In this document: piece by piece, positions 15,001 through 27,000 of the stretch
Layout: the number at the start of each line of letters is the position of its first letter
Numbering within the stretch: the first letter of the stretch is position 1
Origin: Chinchilla lanigera
Taxonomy: Eukaryota > Chordata > Mammalia > Rodentia > Chinchillidae
Assembly: GCF_000276665.1 (NCBI RefSeq)
Contig: NW_004955417.1
Location: 10,394,183-10,458,182 of the forward strand
Direction: 5' to 3'
Length of the DNA stretch: 64,000 nucleotides
Made by a program: the position numbers and the translations under genes
The notes under the pieces: generated by a model
Databases searched by the model: none
What the model was told of the DNA's origin: nothing
What the model saw: the letters and a program-made list of their open reading frames with translations, nothing else

Positions 15001-18000
15001 ATTGCTAGAATAAAAGACTGCCATGGAGTACTTCCAAAAACTGTAATAAAGATTAAGAAATATGTTAATATTAAGGAAAACAATATATAATAGCTTCAAC
15101 TTCATGCTATACTATATAATAATCTCTTGTTTACTTTTGCAGAAGTAAAAAAATCAATCACTATTCATGGAATAATTATAACCCCTTTCAAGACAATAAA
15201 AAATAAAACTTTACATGACATTAATGACATAAAAGTTCTTCAATCTCAATAATTTTAAATTTTTATTTTATCAATAAATTGAAAAATAATAATGCCAATG
15301 TTAGTAAGGGTATAAAGAAATATAATTCATATAATACTTTTAGAAATAAGGAATAAAATGTAGCCTTTGGTAGTAAGCATTACAGAGTTTATCTTAAAGA
15401 AAAAAAGTAATGCAGCATAAGACAAGTTCATCAGATTGGTAAAATTGAAAACACCTAAATTGTTAAGATGTATTTAAATTATTATAGCATATAAACTTGA
15501 TAGAATATTAATCATTAAAGGATTTGTTGTAAAGAGACATATAAAACAATGCTATAATACAAATTTTAAAAGAATATATGATTTATAACAGTATGAAAAT
15601 TATGCTTGCCAAATAGGCAAGAAATGAGAATTCTTCAGACGTTAAGAGTTGAGGAGATGTTAAGTGAGTCATACTATGGGTAAGAAGGGGTATTTTTGTT
15701 CATGTTTGCTTATTATTGTTTATATAACAAAAGAGTTGCCACTGATGTTTTAATCACTTATCAGTACAATTATTTAAGTACTGGATGACCAAACTTCATA
15801 TTTTTGTTAATTTTTATAAGATAATATAAGAAGAAATATAAAAATGACAACTTTATCAAATTTATTCAATACAAGAATCAACTAGTTGACATGACACCTG
15901 CAACACTCACGATACTCAGTACCTAAACAAATGTACCACCCACGTGACACTCAGGGTAAACTGCTACGTGGTTAAGAAAAAGACTCAGATATCAGTGGGA
16001 AAGGAGAAAGACCTTCTCCTCCATAAAAGCAATGAGAACACTGGAATAGGTACAAATATCACTTTTTTAAAACCTCAGGTATTAATTAAATGCCAGACAT
16101 TTTAATTAAAAAAAAAATGTGACCATCAGTAAGAACCAAGCTTTGAGGTGCTTTAACTTGTCTAATGCCATTGTTCTTTGCTCAAATCTGAAGTAGGCTT
16201 AGAAACGAACAGTATCACAAGCACAGTCCTACAGAGGGGACTTAGGAGCTTGAAGTTTCCCCAAAGCCCATTAGCAGAGAACTAGCATTATCTGGCCTGT
16301 CATTTCCCAGGAAACACTGACAAGGGCTAAACTTCATTTAGGCTGACTCAGAGCTCACCCACTACAATTGTATTCCTGCAGCATATGTTGAAGAGCATCA
16401 TCAGCAATTGCTTAGCATTGCAGGCATGTGATAACAATAAGTGAAGCAAATAAAATGCTGATCAAAAGAATTTTAAAGCAAAACTTGGGGAATAAGCTGT
16501 CCATAGGAGACTCTGAAAATCTCTGACATATTACTAAAAATCTAGAAGCCCACATTGATGGGCAGGGCTGTGAACATGCCCTACTCCCTCAGCTCTGGCA
16601 ACTTTGAGGTTCTGCACAAGCAGGAAGTGAAAGCTAAGGCAGAGCTGTAAACTCTCTGCCATATGGATGAAGGTGTGCCTCATAGCAGCATGGAAAATGT
16701 TGGGAGATTTATTGGTTCAAGGTACCTAAGGTGATCTCTGTCTGGTCATTACCTGAACACTAAGCTAACTGAGCAGAGACCCCAGTGACCACACATAACA
16801 CAGAATATAGACTTCAAAGAATGAGTTTATAAGTCACCAAACAAATGGTAACCAGCCCTGGGAAAAGGAGGAAATTAATTTAAAGTTGCTACATTATATT
16901 GTTTATAATGTCTGAATTTCAGTAAATTATTGTGAAATATACAAATAAGTAAGAATGGTAAGCCCCAAACACAAGAGAAGAAAAATCATTCTATAAAAAT
17001 TTCCCAAGGTAGCCTAGATTTCAGAATTACTAAGGGCTTTAAATTGTCTATTTTAAATGAGATCAAAACTAAAAGAAATTATCTTTAGAGGATGGAGAGG
17101 ATGAAAAAAAGTCTCACTAAATAGAAAATACTGATAAAGGGATAGAACTTTATTTTTTAAAAAACAAAAATTCAGAAGTTGATAAGTATGTTAACTGAAA
17201 TGGAAAATTTTTCAAGGGAGTTTGAAAGCAGATTTGAGTTAGAAGAATCAGTGAACTTGAAGCTAGATTCATTGATATTACTCACCCTAAAGTACAGAAA
17301 GAAAAAATAAAATGAATAAAACCTTAGAGACCGCTGGAACACCATCAGGCAACACACACATGCATAGTAAGAGTCCCAGGAGTAAAGGCAAAACTAAATG
17401 AGAAGAAAGTTTATTTGAACACAGACTGACAACAACTTCCCAGATTTGGGAAAACAGTAATCTACACATTCAAGAAGCTCAGAGAACTTCAAACAGGTTA
17501 AAGTGAGAGGCCTAATCCTAGACACATCATAATGAAATATTTGAAAAGCAAAGAGAGAACCTTGAAAGCAGCAAGAATCTTAAAACTGCAGACTCATCAC
17601 ATACCAGCGCTTCTCAATAAACTAACATCTGATTTTTCATTAAAGCCAGAAGGCAACAAAATTCCAAATGCCAAAAGAGAAAGGCTTTCAAGTAAGAATT
17701 GTAAATCCAACAAAACTATTCTTCAAAGTGAGGATGAAATTAACTATACTATGATCAGATAAAACCTTAGGACAAGACTGTTGCTGACAAAAATAACATT
17801 CTGCAGTGACACAGGATCAGTATACCAGGAAACCATAACAATTGTACATGTGCCTAGCAAGAGACTCCAAATTACATGAGACTGACAGAGTTGAAGGGAA
17901 CACAAACAATTCAACAGTAACTGTTGAAGATTACAACTTCACTTTCAATAGTGTATAGAACAGAGAATCCACAAGGAAATACAATACTTCAATAACACTG

Positions 18001-21000
18001 TAAACCAAACAGAAGCTAACAGCCCGCTACAGAATAGTCCATCCAACAAAAGCCAATTATGCAGAACATTCTTCAGGGTAGATCTTATGTGAGGTCATAA
18101 ACAAGTCTCAATAAATTTGAAAGGACTGGAGTCATATAAAAAATATGTGCTCTTACACAGTGAATTGAAATTTAAAATAATAGGATGAAATTTGAGTAAT
18201 ACACAAATATGTTCAAATAAGCCACATGCTCTACTAATCAACAGGTTGGAGAAGAAATTCAAATGGAAATTAAAGGAATACTGATATAAATGAAAATAAA
18301 AAACAGTATACATATGGGATGCAGATAAAGCAGTACTTAAAAGATCTATAGATATAAATGCTTATATTTAAAAAGAAGGATCTCAAATAAATATTTCACT
18401 TTAAGAAAGTAGACAAAGAGCCAGGTGTGGTGATGCATGCCTGTAATGTCAGCATTTGGGAGGCTGAGGCAGAAGGATTACTCTGAGGTCAAGGCCAACC
18501 CGGGCTACATAGTGAACTCAGAACCAGCCTGAACAACACAGTGAGATCCTGTCTCAAAAAAAAAAAAGAAAGAAAAGAAAAACAGGAAGGATAATCCAAC
18601 CCCAAAGCAAGCAGGAGAAAGTAATAAGATTAAAGTGGAAATTACTAAAATAGATAATATGAAAGCAAAGGAGAAAAATCTAAATCAACAAAGCTAAGGT
18701 TGACTCTTTGAAACGATCAACACAATTGACAAATTTTCAGCTGTCCTGACCAAGATAAAAGTTATGACTCAAGTAAGAAAAATCAGGAAATAGAAAGCAT
18801 ATCACTCCTAATCTTTCAGAAATTAAAAAAAAAAAACACTTAAGAGACTATTATGAGCAATTATTTTCCCACAAACTAGACAACCTAGGAAAATAGGCAA
18901 ATTCCTGGACAGACAAAAATACAAAAAGTGAATCAAGAATAATTTTTTTAAATGAATAGAACCTCAGCAAGAAAAAAAAAAAGGTGGACTAGCAATCAAA
19001 AAAATCTCACAAAGAAAAGGCTAGGACCAGAGGGCTTCACTGGTAAATTGTACCTAACATGCAATAGAGAATTGATATACCTTCCCAAATTTCTTCAAAA
19101 ACTAGAAGATTAAGGAACACTTCCCAAACCATTTTTAGTCCAGTATTATGATGATAACCAGATCAGAAAAAGACAACTTCAGACCAATGTCTCTTATGAG
19201 TACAGACACTAAATTTCAATGAAATTCTAGCAAACTGAACACAGCAACATAAAAAGAATCATACACTAGACCCACGTGGAATTGACCTCAGGATGCAAGG
19301 TTCAAGATAGGAAAATCAATTAATATAATCTTTATTACTAGAACAAAGGACAAAAACCATGTGTATTTCAATTGAGGCAGAAAATTATTTGACAAAATCC
19401 AACATCCTTTCATAATAAAAATAATCAAGACACTAGGAGTAGAATGTAACTGCTCAGGCTGATAAATGACATCTACAAAAATCCACAGTTAATGTCATAT
19501 TTACTGGCAAAAGACTAAAAGCTTTACCCATAAGAAAAAAACAAAACAAGGATGTCCAATCTTTTTTTTGCTTTTTGTTTTTTTCTGGTACCAGGGATTG
19601 AACTCACGACCTTGCACTTGCCAGGCAGGCGCTGTGCCACTGAGCTAAATCCCCAGCCCAAGGATGTCCAGTCTTGCCACTTCCACTGAACTATTATTGG
19701 AGAACCTAGCAAGAGGAGTTATTGAGAAAAACAAACAAAAGGCAACCCTTTTGAAAGAAAAAGTAAAACTACTTCCATTTGCTCAAGACATGATTTTATA
19801 TATGGAAAATCCCAAGAAATCTTTTTTTAAAAAACTATTACAGCTAATAAGTTCTGGAAATTTGCAAAATAAAATATCAATATTGCCTATATCTGCTAGT
19901 CTGAACAACTACTTTGAAGATAACAATATGCAATATAACAACATTGTTAATTTCCTATCATCTTTTTTTAAAATTCTGTGTCATTTTTATTGTTTTATTT
20001 CTTATTTTTATTCTCTTTAAAATAAAAAGTATACCAATAAAATTAATTTTAAAAAATAAATGTCTTAAGATCCTTAACAAATATCCTTAATCTCCTTAAT
20101 ATTTACCTCTAATTAATACCCTTAATAAATAAATCTTGAAATCTAAATAAATCTTAATATCCCATGTTTACAGACTGGAAATTTTAGTATTGTTAAGAGG
20201 GCAATAATCCCAAATTGATCTGCGGCTTCAAAACAGTCACTATTAAGATTATAGCTGTTTTGCTTAAAGAATTAACAAGCTGATGCTATAATTCATACAG
20301 AAAAGAAAGAGATTCAGAATAGCCAAAACAATCATGGAAAAGAACAAAGTTGTAGGACTTAATACTAACCACACAAACCACAGTGAAGACAGTGTAACAC
20401 TTAAGATAGACAAGTAAATCAAAGAATTAGCAGGGGTTCAGAAACAAATCTTTACATTTATGGCCAACTGGTTTCTGCAAGGGTGGTAAGATAATGGGGA
20501 AAGAATAATGATTTCCAAAAAATGGTTCTGAGACAACTGAATATCTGCATGCAAAAGATGAACTGGACCCCTGCCCTCACACCATACATAACATAAACCT
20601 CCATGGTCTTAGAGAAGGCTACAGTTTCTTAGCTATGACACCAAAAGCACAAAGAAAAAATAAATGGGCCTTCATAAAATTAGAAGTATTTTTGTTTCAA
20701 AGGCCACTATCAAGAAAATTTTAAAAAGTAACCTAAAAATTGTGAGAAAATACTTATTAATGATATATTTCCAAAGGGAGGATTTACAAGAAGAATATCT
20801 AAAGAACTCTTACAACAATAAAAAGACAAACAATCCAATTAAATAATAGGAAAAATATTTGAGTAGGCATTTAACCAGAGAATATAGAGAGTGAGCCAAG
20901 AGGCACATGAAAAGATCAACACTACTAGTTATTAGGGAAATCCAAAGCAAAGGTACAAATAAATACCACTTCATAAACACTCGGATAGCTATAATAAAAA

Positions 21001-24000
21001 AGATAATAAATGTTGAAGATACTTAAAAATTGGAACTCTTATACAATGCTGATAGAAATGTAAAAGACCCAGGCATGATGGTGCATGCCAGTAATCCCAG
21101 CACTCTCGGGGAGCTGAGGTAGGAGGATCAAAATTTCAAGCCCAGCACGGGCAACTTAACAACTTAGCAAGAACCTGTCCCCCAAAAAAATGTCTAAAGG
21201 GAGGGTGAGGTGGGGCCTGGAGATGTGGCTCAGTAGACAGTGCCTGGGTTTAATCCCCAGTATCACAGAAAGAAAGGAAGCAAAAGACGGGAAGGAAGGG
21301 TGGAGGGAAGACCTGTCCTCTTTGGTGGCACCTTTCACGTGTCCTCATAAAGGCTCCTTTAAGCCTTTTTTAGAAGGGCACTAATCTTATCTATGCGGAC
21401 TCTGCCTGCATGACCTAAAGCCTCTGCCTCTTCATACTGTGACATAGAGGGCTAGGTTTCAACATGAGAATCTGCAGGACATCAGCGTTCAGACCCCAGC
21501 ATGCCCTTTGCCTTACTTAGAGCAGGCCCATCACCTCTGACCGGACTACTGAAAAGTCCATCAAGACCCCTCCTGCCTTCGGCCTTATCCCCTTGAACCC
21601 GTGCTCATCATGATCAGAGTAGGCTCCTACTGATCTACTTAGAGCAGTCCTTGTTGAAGCCCTCCAATGGCACCCAGCAGTCTATCCAGCAAGAAGGGCT
21701 GGCCAGCTTGTACTGATCTCAGCAAGGGTGCAGGCCTTTGACCATGCACTGTCTCCTATCCTCAACCCCAACAATGCTTCCCTTATACTCTAGTCAGCGC
21801 CTGCCCCCTGCGCTGAGTTCCTGCCCAGCTCTCAGCACCTGTCAGTTCAGGGTTTGACAAAACCTTGTTGTTACCCACGCTATCCTCACTGAAAACCAGC
21901 AGCTCTTACATTGCGAGCACTCTTGTTACCAACACAGAATGAGAATGTAAGATGGTGTGGCTGTTACTTGCTCAGTGTGGCCATTCTACGATGAATATTT
22001 TTTAAAAACATCTGCACACAATAAACATGTACAGCTTTTGTAAATTTAAAAAGCAAATAGACCCAGTTCCTCTTTCTTTGCCTGGCCTTTGGCCCCCAAA
22101 CTCCCATCAGAATCTTTGGTGCACGTGTTGGTTTCCTTGTTAGCTTTCACCTTTGGACCCCGTGTCCCTGCCGCCCAGGGTAGAGCTTCCTGCACATGGG
22201 CTGCTCTGTTTGTGGTTTAAAACAATGCAGTGTGAAAATGAAGTTCGTGCCAGCTTGTGAAGTGCAGTACACAAATGAAAGAAAGAAAACATGTCGGAGA
22301 GAACCTACAACCAAGCACTCCTGGCAGGGCAGAGAAGACGTCAAGGAGGAGGTCATCTCTCCTGGGAGCCTGGCCTCTTCCTGGCCCCCTCCAGTTGTGG
22401 CCCCAGGGGTCTTTTCCGAAAGGAAATCGGAATCAGGGCCCTCCTTTGGGGGAAAGCGCAGCACCTCAGGAGGCAGGGCCTTCTGGTCTCGGCAGCCTCC
22501 TCTCCCACCTTCTCCTGGCTCTGTCCGGCCCAGCCAGGCGGCCTTCTGGCAGTCCACAGCCCCCTCCCAGCATGGGGCAGCTGTCCCTGCTGTGTCTTTC
22601 AACATTCTTCTCTCCTTCCTGTCAGCCCTCAGCTCTCAATGTGTTCGCTGTCTATTCAGTGCCTGACCTCTCTGGCCAGAGAGGCCGAGAAGAGCCCTCT
22701 AACACTCCGCCTGGCCCTGCTGAATAACCAGATGTGCATGTGCAGCTGCCACTCCCACCTGTGCTCATTTGGTACCAAGTGGGAGGAGGGACCTGAGGCG
22801 GCTCACAGCCTTCCCTCTAGGGGCCATCCACAAGACAGACGCGCAGTGCTCGATGGCAGCATCTACCTTAGAAGATCGACTAGGAACCCTGTGTTGTTCT
22901 CTGGTGCTTGGCACAGGGAGGGACAATGAGTACCCCCAGAGGCTCATGAGGGCTCCTCCACCCTCTTGGGCCAAGCAGCTTCCAGCGGGGATGTCAGGTA
23001 AATGCAGCGGATGTTTCCTTTCTCATTACACTCCAGCATTTTTCCAGGGCCCTTCATAGCTGAAGTCCCTCATCCACCTGCAGCCCACCCTTCCACCTGA
23101 TGCGTTCCCAGTCATGTAACGGATAAGAGGACCACTTCCTCTCATGCCTTGGCCATCCCGTCAGTGAGGGCCAGGCCTGGGCTCAGAGCTGGCAGTGAGG
23201 AAAAGGGAGATCTTTGTCCACACAGAGGGGCCCATCCAGCACTGGCTCCAGAGAAGCCCCACCTTCCAACACTTCATAAGGAAGCTCATTGAGCAGACAG
23301 CCTTCCATATAGGGGCCCTTTCCACTCCAGGGCAGACAGATACCAGGCTCCCTGTACAGGATAGGATGGAAGCCCTGGCCTCACAATGATTGAGGAAGTC
23401 CGGACGTGGACATCCAGTGTGACTCAGGGTAGGGTACCACCCGCCTGTGTTTAACTTAGCCTCTGAGATCATCTTTGATGCGTAGATTCGCCATGCTTCT
23501 ATTTTATTTCCCATTGCACAATATAGAAGGGAGTAAAAGTCCACTCACATTCTGAGAAATCACGATGACAGGGATCAAGGGTAGCCTTTACCTGGTAGAT
23601 GACTTGACTTGATTCTTGGCCTTCGTAAATGGAAAATGTCATGGGCTTCAGGGGTCCACTAAATTTCCCGTCTTGACCATTTCCCACTGTCTGTTAACAA
23701 AGAGAGAGAAAAATTAGCATCTATTATAAATGTATGTGAGTCACTTGCTGACTTTTTGAGAGCTTCTAGAAACTATCCACGAAAGACAGGATTCCAGCAT
23801 AGCTGAAAACAGAAAATGTGGTCAAACAGACAGAAAGGGATCTAAAATTTGTTAAAGGACTACCATGTGGGAAGAGTTTCCTTGGCTTCCACTGGTTTTG
23901 TTTCTTTTTTTTCACTTAGCCACCAAGAACCCCTTTGGGAAAGATATTAGCACCTCAACATTACGATGAGGCCTAAGCCGTGCAGCCCAGAATAAACTAC

Positions 24001-27000
24001 AGAAGTGGGGGTAGCACACACACTTTGCCCCACTGAGCCACATTCTAAATTCTACAGGGTTTTAGATCAGCTTCTTAAAACATCTCTTGCCACTGTTATT
24101 TTATGAGGACATTCACGGCAAATTCCCAACACTCTGGTGTGTTCACAGTCACCTCAAGGACAGTTGAATTTATGGGGGAGGGGGTGTTTAGTACAATGCT
24201 TACTTGGCCCATAGTTAATATGGTAAATTTTGGTCAAATATGAATCTGAATTTGAACTGAAACCAAGAAAATCTTGCTACTCTAATATGTAATACTTCGT
24301 AGTCACTTAGAAAAAACAAGAAAATCACACAACGTTTATTTCTTTCAAGCAGGTACCATACAATGGTTCTAAAATCCAAAGACTAGAAAGCCAAGCCACC
24401 TCTGCAGTCACTGAAATCAGACTGGGAAACAGTAGCAGCAGGTGAGACAGTAAGAAGAATTTGGTCCTGGCAAATTAGTATGAGGCTCTAAGCACATTTA
24501 ACCCTGTGTACAAGCCCACTAGAGAAAAGTTCTACCATTAGCCCCATTTCACAGGTAATGAAACTAAGATGTAGAGAATTGACCAGGTCAGGGGTGGAGG
24601 AAGGAATCAAATCTGGAACTCTGCAACTTTCCCTCTCAGTCGCTATATACCATTGTCCACCAGAAGGTGCAAACGTGGTCAAGACAACCTAGAGGGAAAG
24701 GCTAGCACAGTGGGAATGTGCTCTGGGGTATGACTCCCACCATGCCCAACCCTGGAGATAGGCGCATTCAGCAGCAGCCCTGCCGACTCCATCACCCCAC
24801 ACCATGATAGTGATGCTGCCCTTAAAGGAAGATACAAGGCAGAATAAAGCCGGGGCATGGAGCCAGCCATATACCATGGAGAGATGCCCTCTAGGACCAG
24901 GGACCTCGTGTCTCAGGCCAGATGCTGGCCAGGCCTCCTGTCTTTCCTGGGTAGTTCTTTGGATCTCCCATTTGTGATGGGAACCAGGGGCGAGTTAAAT
25001 TAGAATCAGAAGCATAAGGGCAATTTGATGGACAAGTGAAACCAACAAGGTAAGAACCAGCTGGACAAAAGACAATTTGTTTCCACTTATGCTTAGTGAA
25101 AGCAAGTACACGCAGGCCATATAACCTGATGCCGGCTGGGGGTCACCTAAAACAGCCAGTATGTGAGTGCAGGGGGAGAGGTCCCATACGATGTCTCTCC
25201 CTTGGCTGAATCTTGACTAAGTTGATACTGTTATCTGGTAAAAGCCAGTAACAAAAACAGAGAGCTTTGAATGTGATCTCTGCATCAGAGTTCTGGCTGC
25301 TACTCCAAAGAGCTGTGCCTGGGTCACTGCTTTGCTGCCTCCCACCATGGAGGCCGGGAAGCCCAATCAGCTCCTTCCCAAGCTCCCTTGCAGTAGAATG
25401 GTGACCAGGTCACCTATTTCTGATTCACAAAAGAAGAGGGAAGTCTGCAGAGCACGGAGGGGTTGGGGGTGTCAGACTTGTGTTTTCTTGTTGAAAAGGG
25501 ACAGATGTGGCTGGCATCGTCCTTCTCTGTGTCCTTCTGGCCAAGACAATGGACCTCACATCTGTAGCTGGTGCAGCTACCATCAACCATGAGAGAACAG
25601 AGCAATTCAGAAGATGGTAGGGCAAAGAGAAAGGAATTCAGGAGTCTGACAACCTCAAGACACTGCTGACCCTGCCCCTAATAGATCCCTTCGGACTTCC
25701 TGTTATTGGAGGAAAATAAACCTCTATTTATTTAAGAGACAAGTCAAATTTCCAGCTAATTTTAGCTAACAGCAGACTGTAACTCACAGACTTCTAGCCA
25801 TCCCCTTTATCCTAGTTTGACTTCCTTTGGGAGCTCTTTTTTCCATCTGCTTTTCCACATCTCATCCGCTTCCATTAACTCCTCTGGAAGGGGAAGCATA
25901 GGGGTTGGGTACAGATGTCCATATGCCACCATGATTGGCCCAACATAAGAACTGTGCTTTCTGCAGAGCTACTGCTCAATAGCAAACAACCTCCCTCATT
26001 TTGTGCCCAGAGAGGTCAACTTTGCAGGTGATCACAACATCAGCCAGGAACCCCAAAAATGAGGCTGTGTTTTTCCTATGGAGACAAGCTGGTTCACCCA
26101 TAGGAAAGGTGTGTCAGGTTGCCGTTCCAGGGTTCAAAGTTGCATCCTCATATCAGGGTAGTAAATCTCTCTTCCTGCCCGTTGATATGGCTATTGGGGC
26201 CATAAAGATTTCAAAATGCATGTGCGCCCTCTGAGTCATCAAGCCACACCAACAGGACTGAGAAGGATGGTGTGGTAGAAACTGGAAAAGAACACCTTTC
26301 AGCCAGGAACAAAAACGGACGCCGCCTTCTCACACAGGAAGCATATGAGCCCAGTAATAGCAAAGTATTGAGTGATCTCCCTCCCTGTCACTGTTGTTTC
26401 CCAGTATAGGTCCATAATCATGTATTTCATTTCTACCCTGTTCATGGTACTTGCTAGGGGCTAACTCTGCAAAGGTGACTAAAACACAGCCCCTTCATCG
26501 TAGAGCTTAGGGTCCATACGAGCGCAGACACCGAACATTTAAAATGCTGCAGTGAGACCTTTAGAATATTTGTTGTGCTCTGGGAGTGTGCCAGTCACTG
26601 ATCTAAGAACTTTATAAATGCATTATCTCATTTAATTGCAACAACATCCCATAAATCAAGTACCATTATCAGGCCCATTTCAAAGGGGAAAAATTGAGTT
26701 TTAAATCTTATATGACTCAGTCAAGTTCCTATCCCTAGTAAGTGGCAGCAACAAGTTTGAACCCAGGACTGACTTCATGACCGCCCCACGATAATGTAGG
26801 TAGGAAAGGACATTTTGAGGACATAGGTAAAAAGGCAGGGCCAAATGGGATGTCCGACCCAGCCCTTCCATGAGCCCAAGGACAAGCTTTGCACCCATGG
26901 GCTATGAGGACACACGTGGTCCATGAAGTCTAAATTGCAGTTCCCACCCCAGGAAGAAGGCTCTTAAGGTTTCACAAGTTTGATGATATTTCACTCTCTA

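Larger units (their letters stand above)
16640..21065 (+). mobile_element. Old L1 LINE relic (5' part through ORF2 3' region)
   Basis: About 4.2 kb of L1 sequence in element order. 17200-17720 matches the ORF1 area (gaatcagtgaacttgaag, agaaccttgaaagcagcaag). 17800-18420 is the early ORF2 area. 19000-19500 is the reverse transcriptase area (ggatgcaaggttcaagatag). 20640-21060 is the ORF2 end (aaagaactcttacaacaata). Many stops and indels make it inactive. It is split by a B1 at 18420 and an ID at 19564, so it predates both. Confidence 0.85.
14657..23591 (-). other. CDH17 intron 3
   Basis: 8.9 kb. 14700-16600 is AT-rich with nothing recognised. 16640-21065 is an old L1 with later SINE insertions, and 21066-21290 is a B1-dID. 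21300-23590 is GC-richer sequence without recognised repeats but with several overlapping open frames at 22147-22929. Confidence 0.85.
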
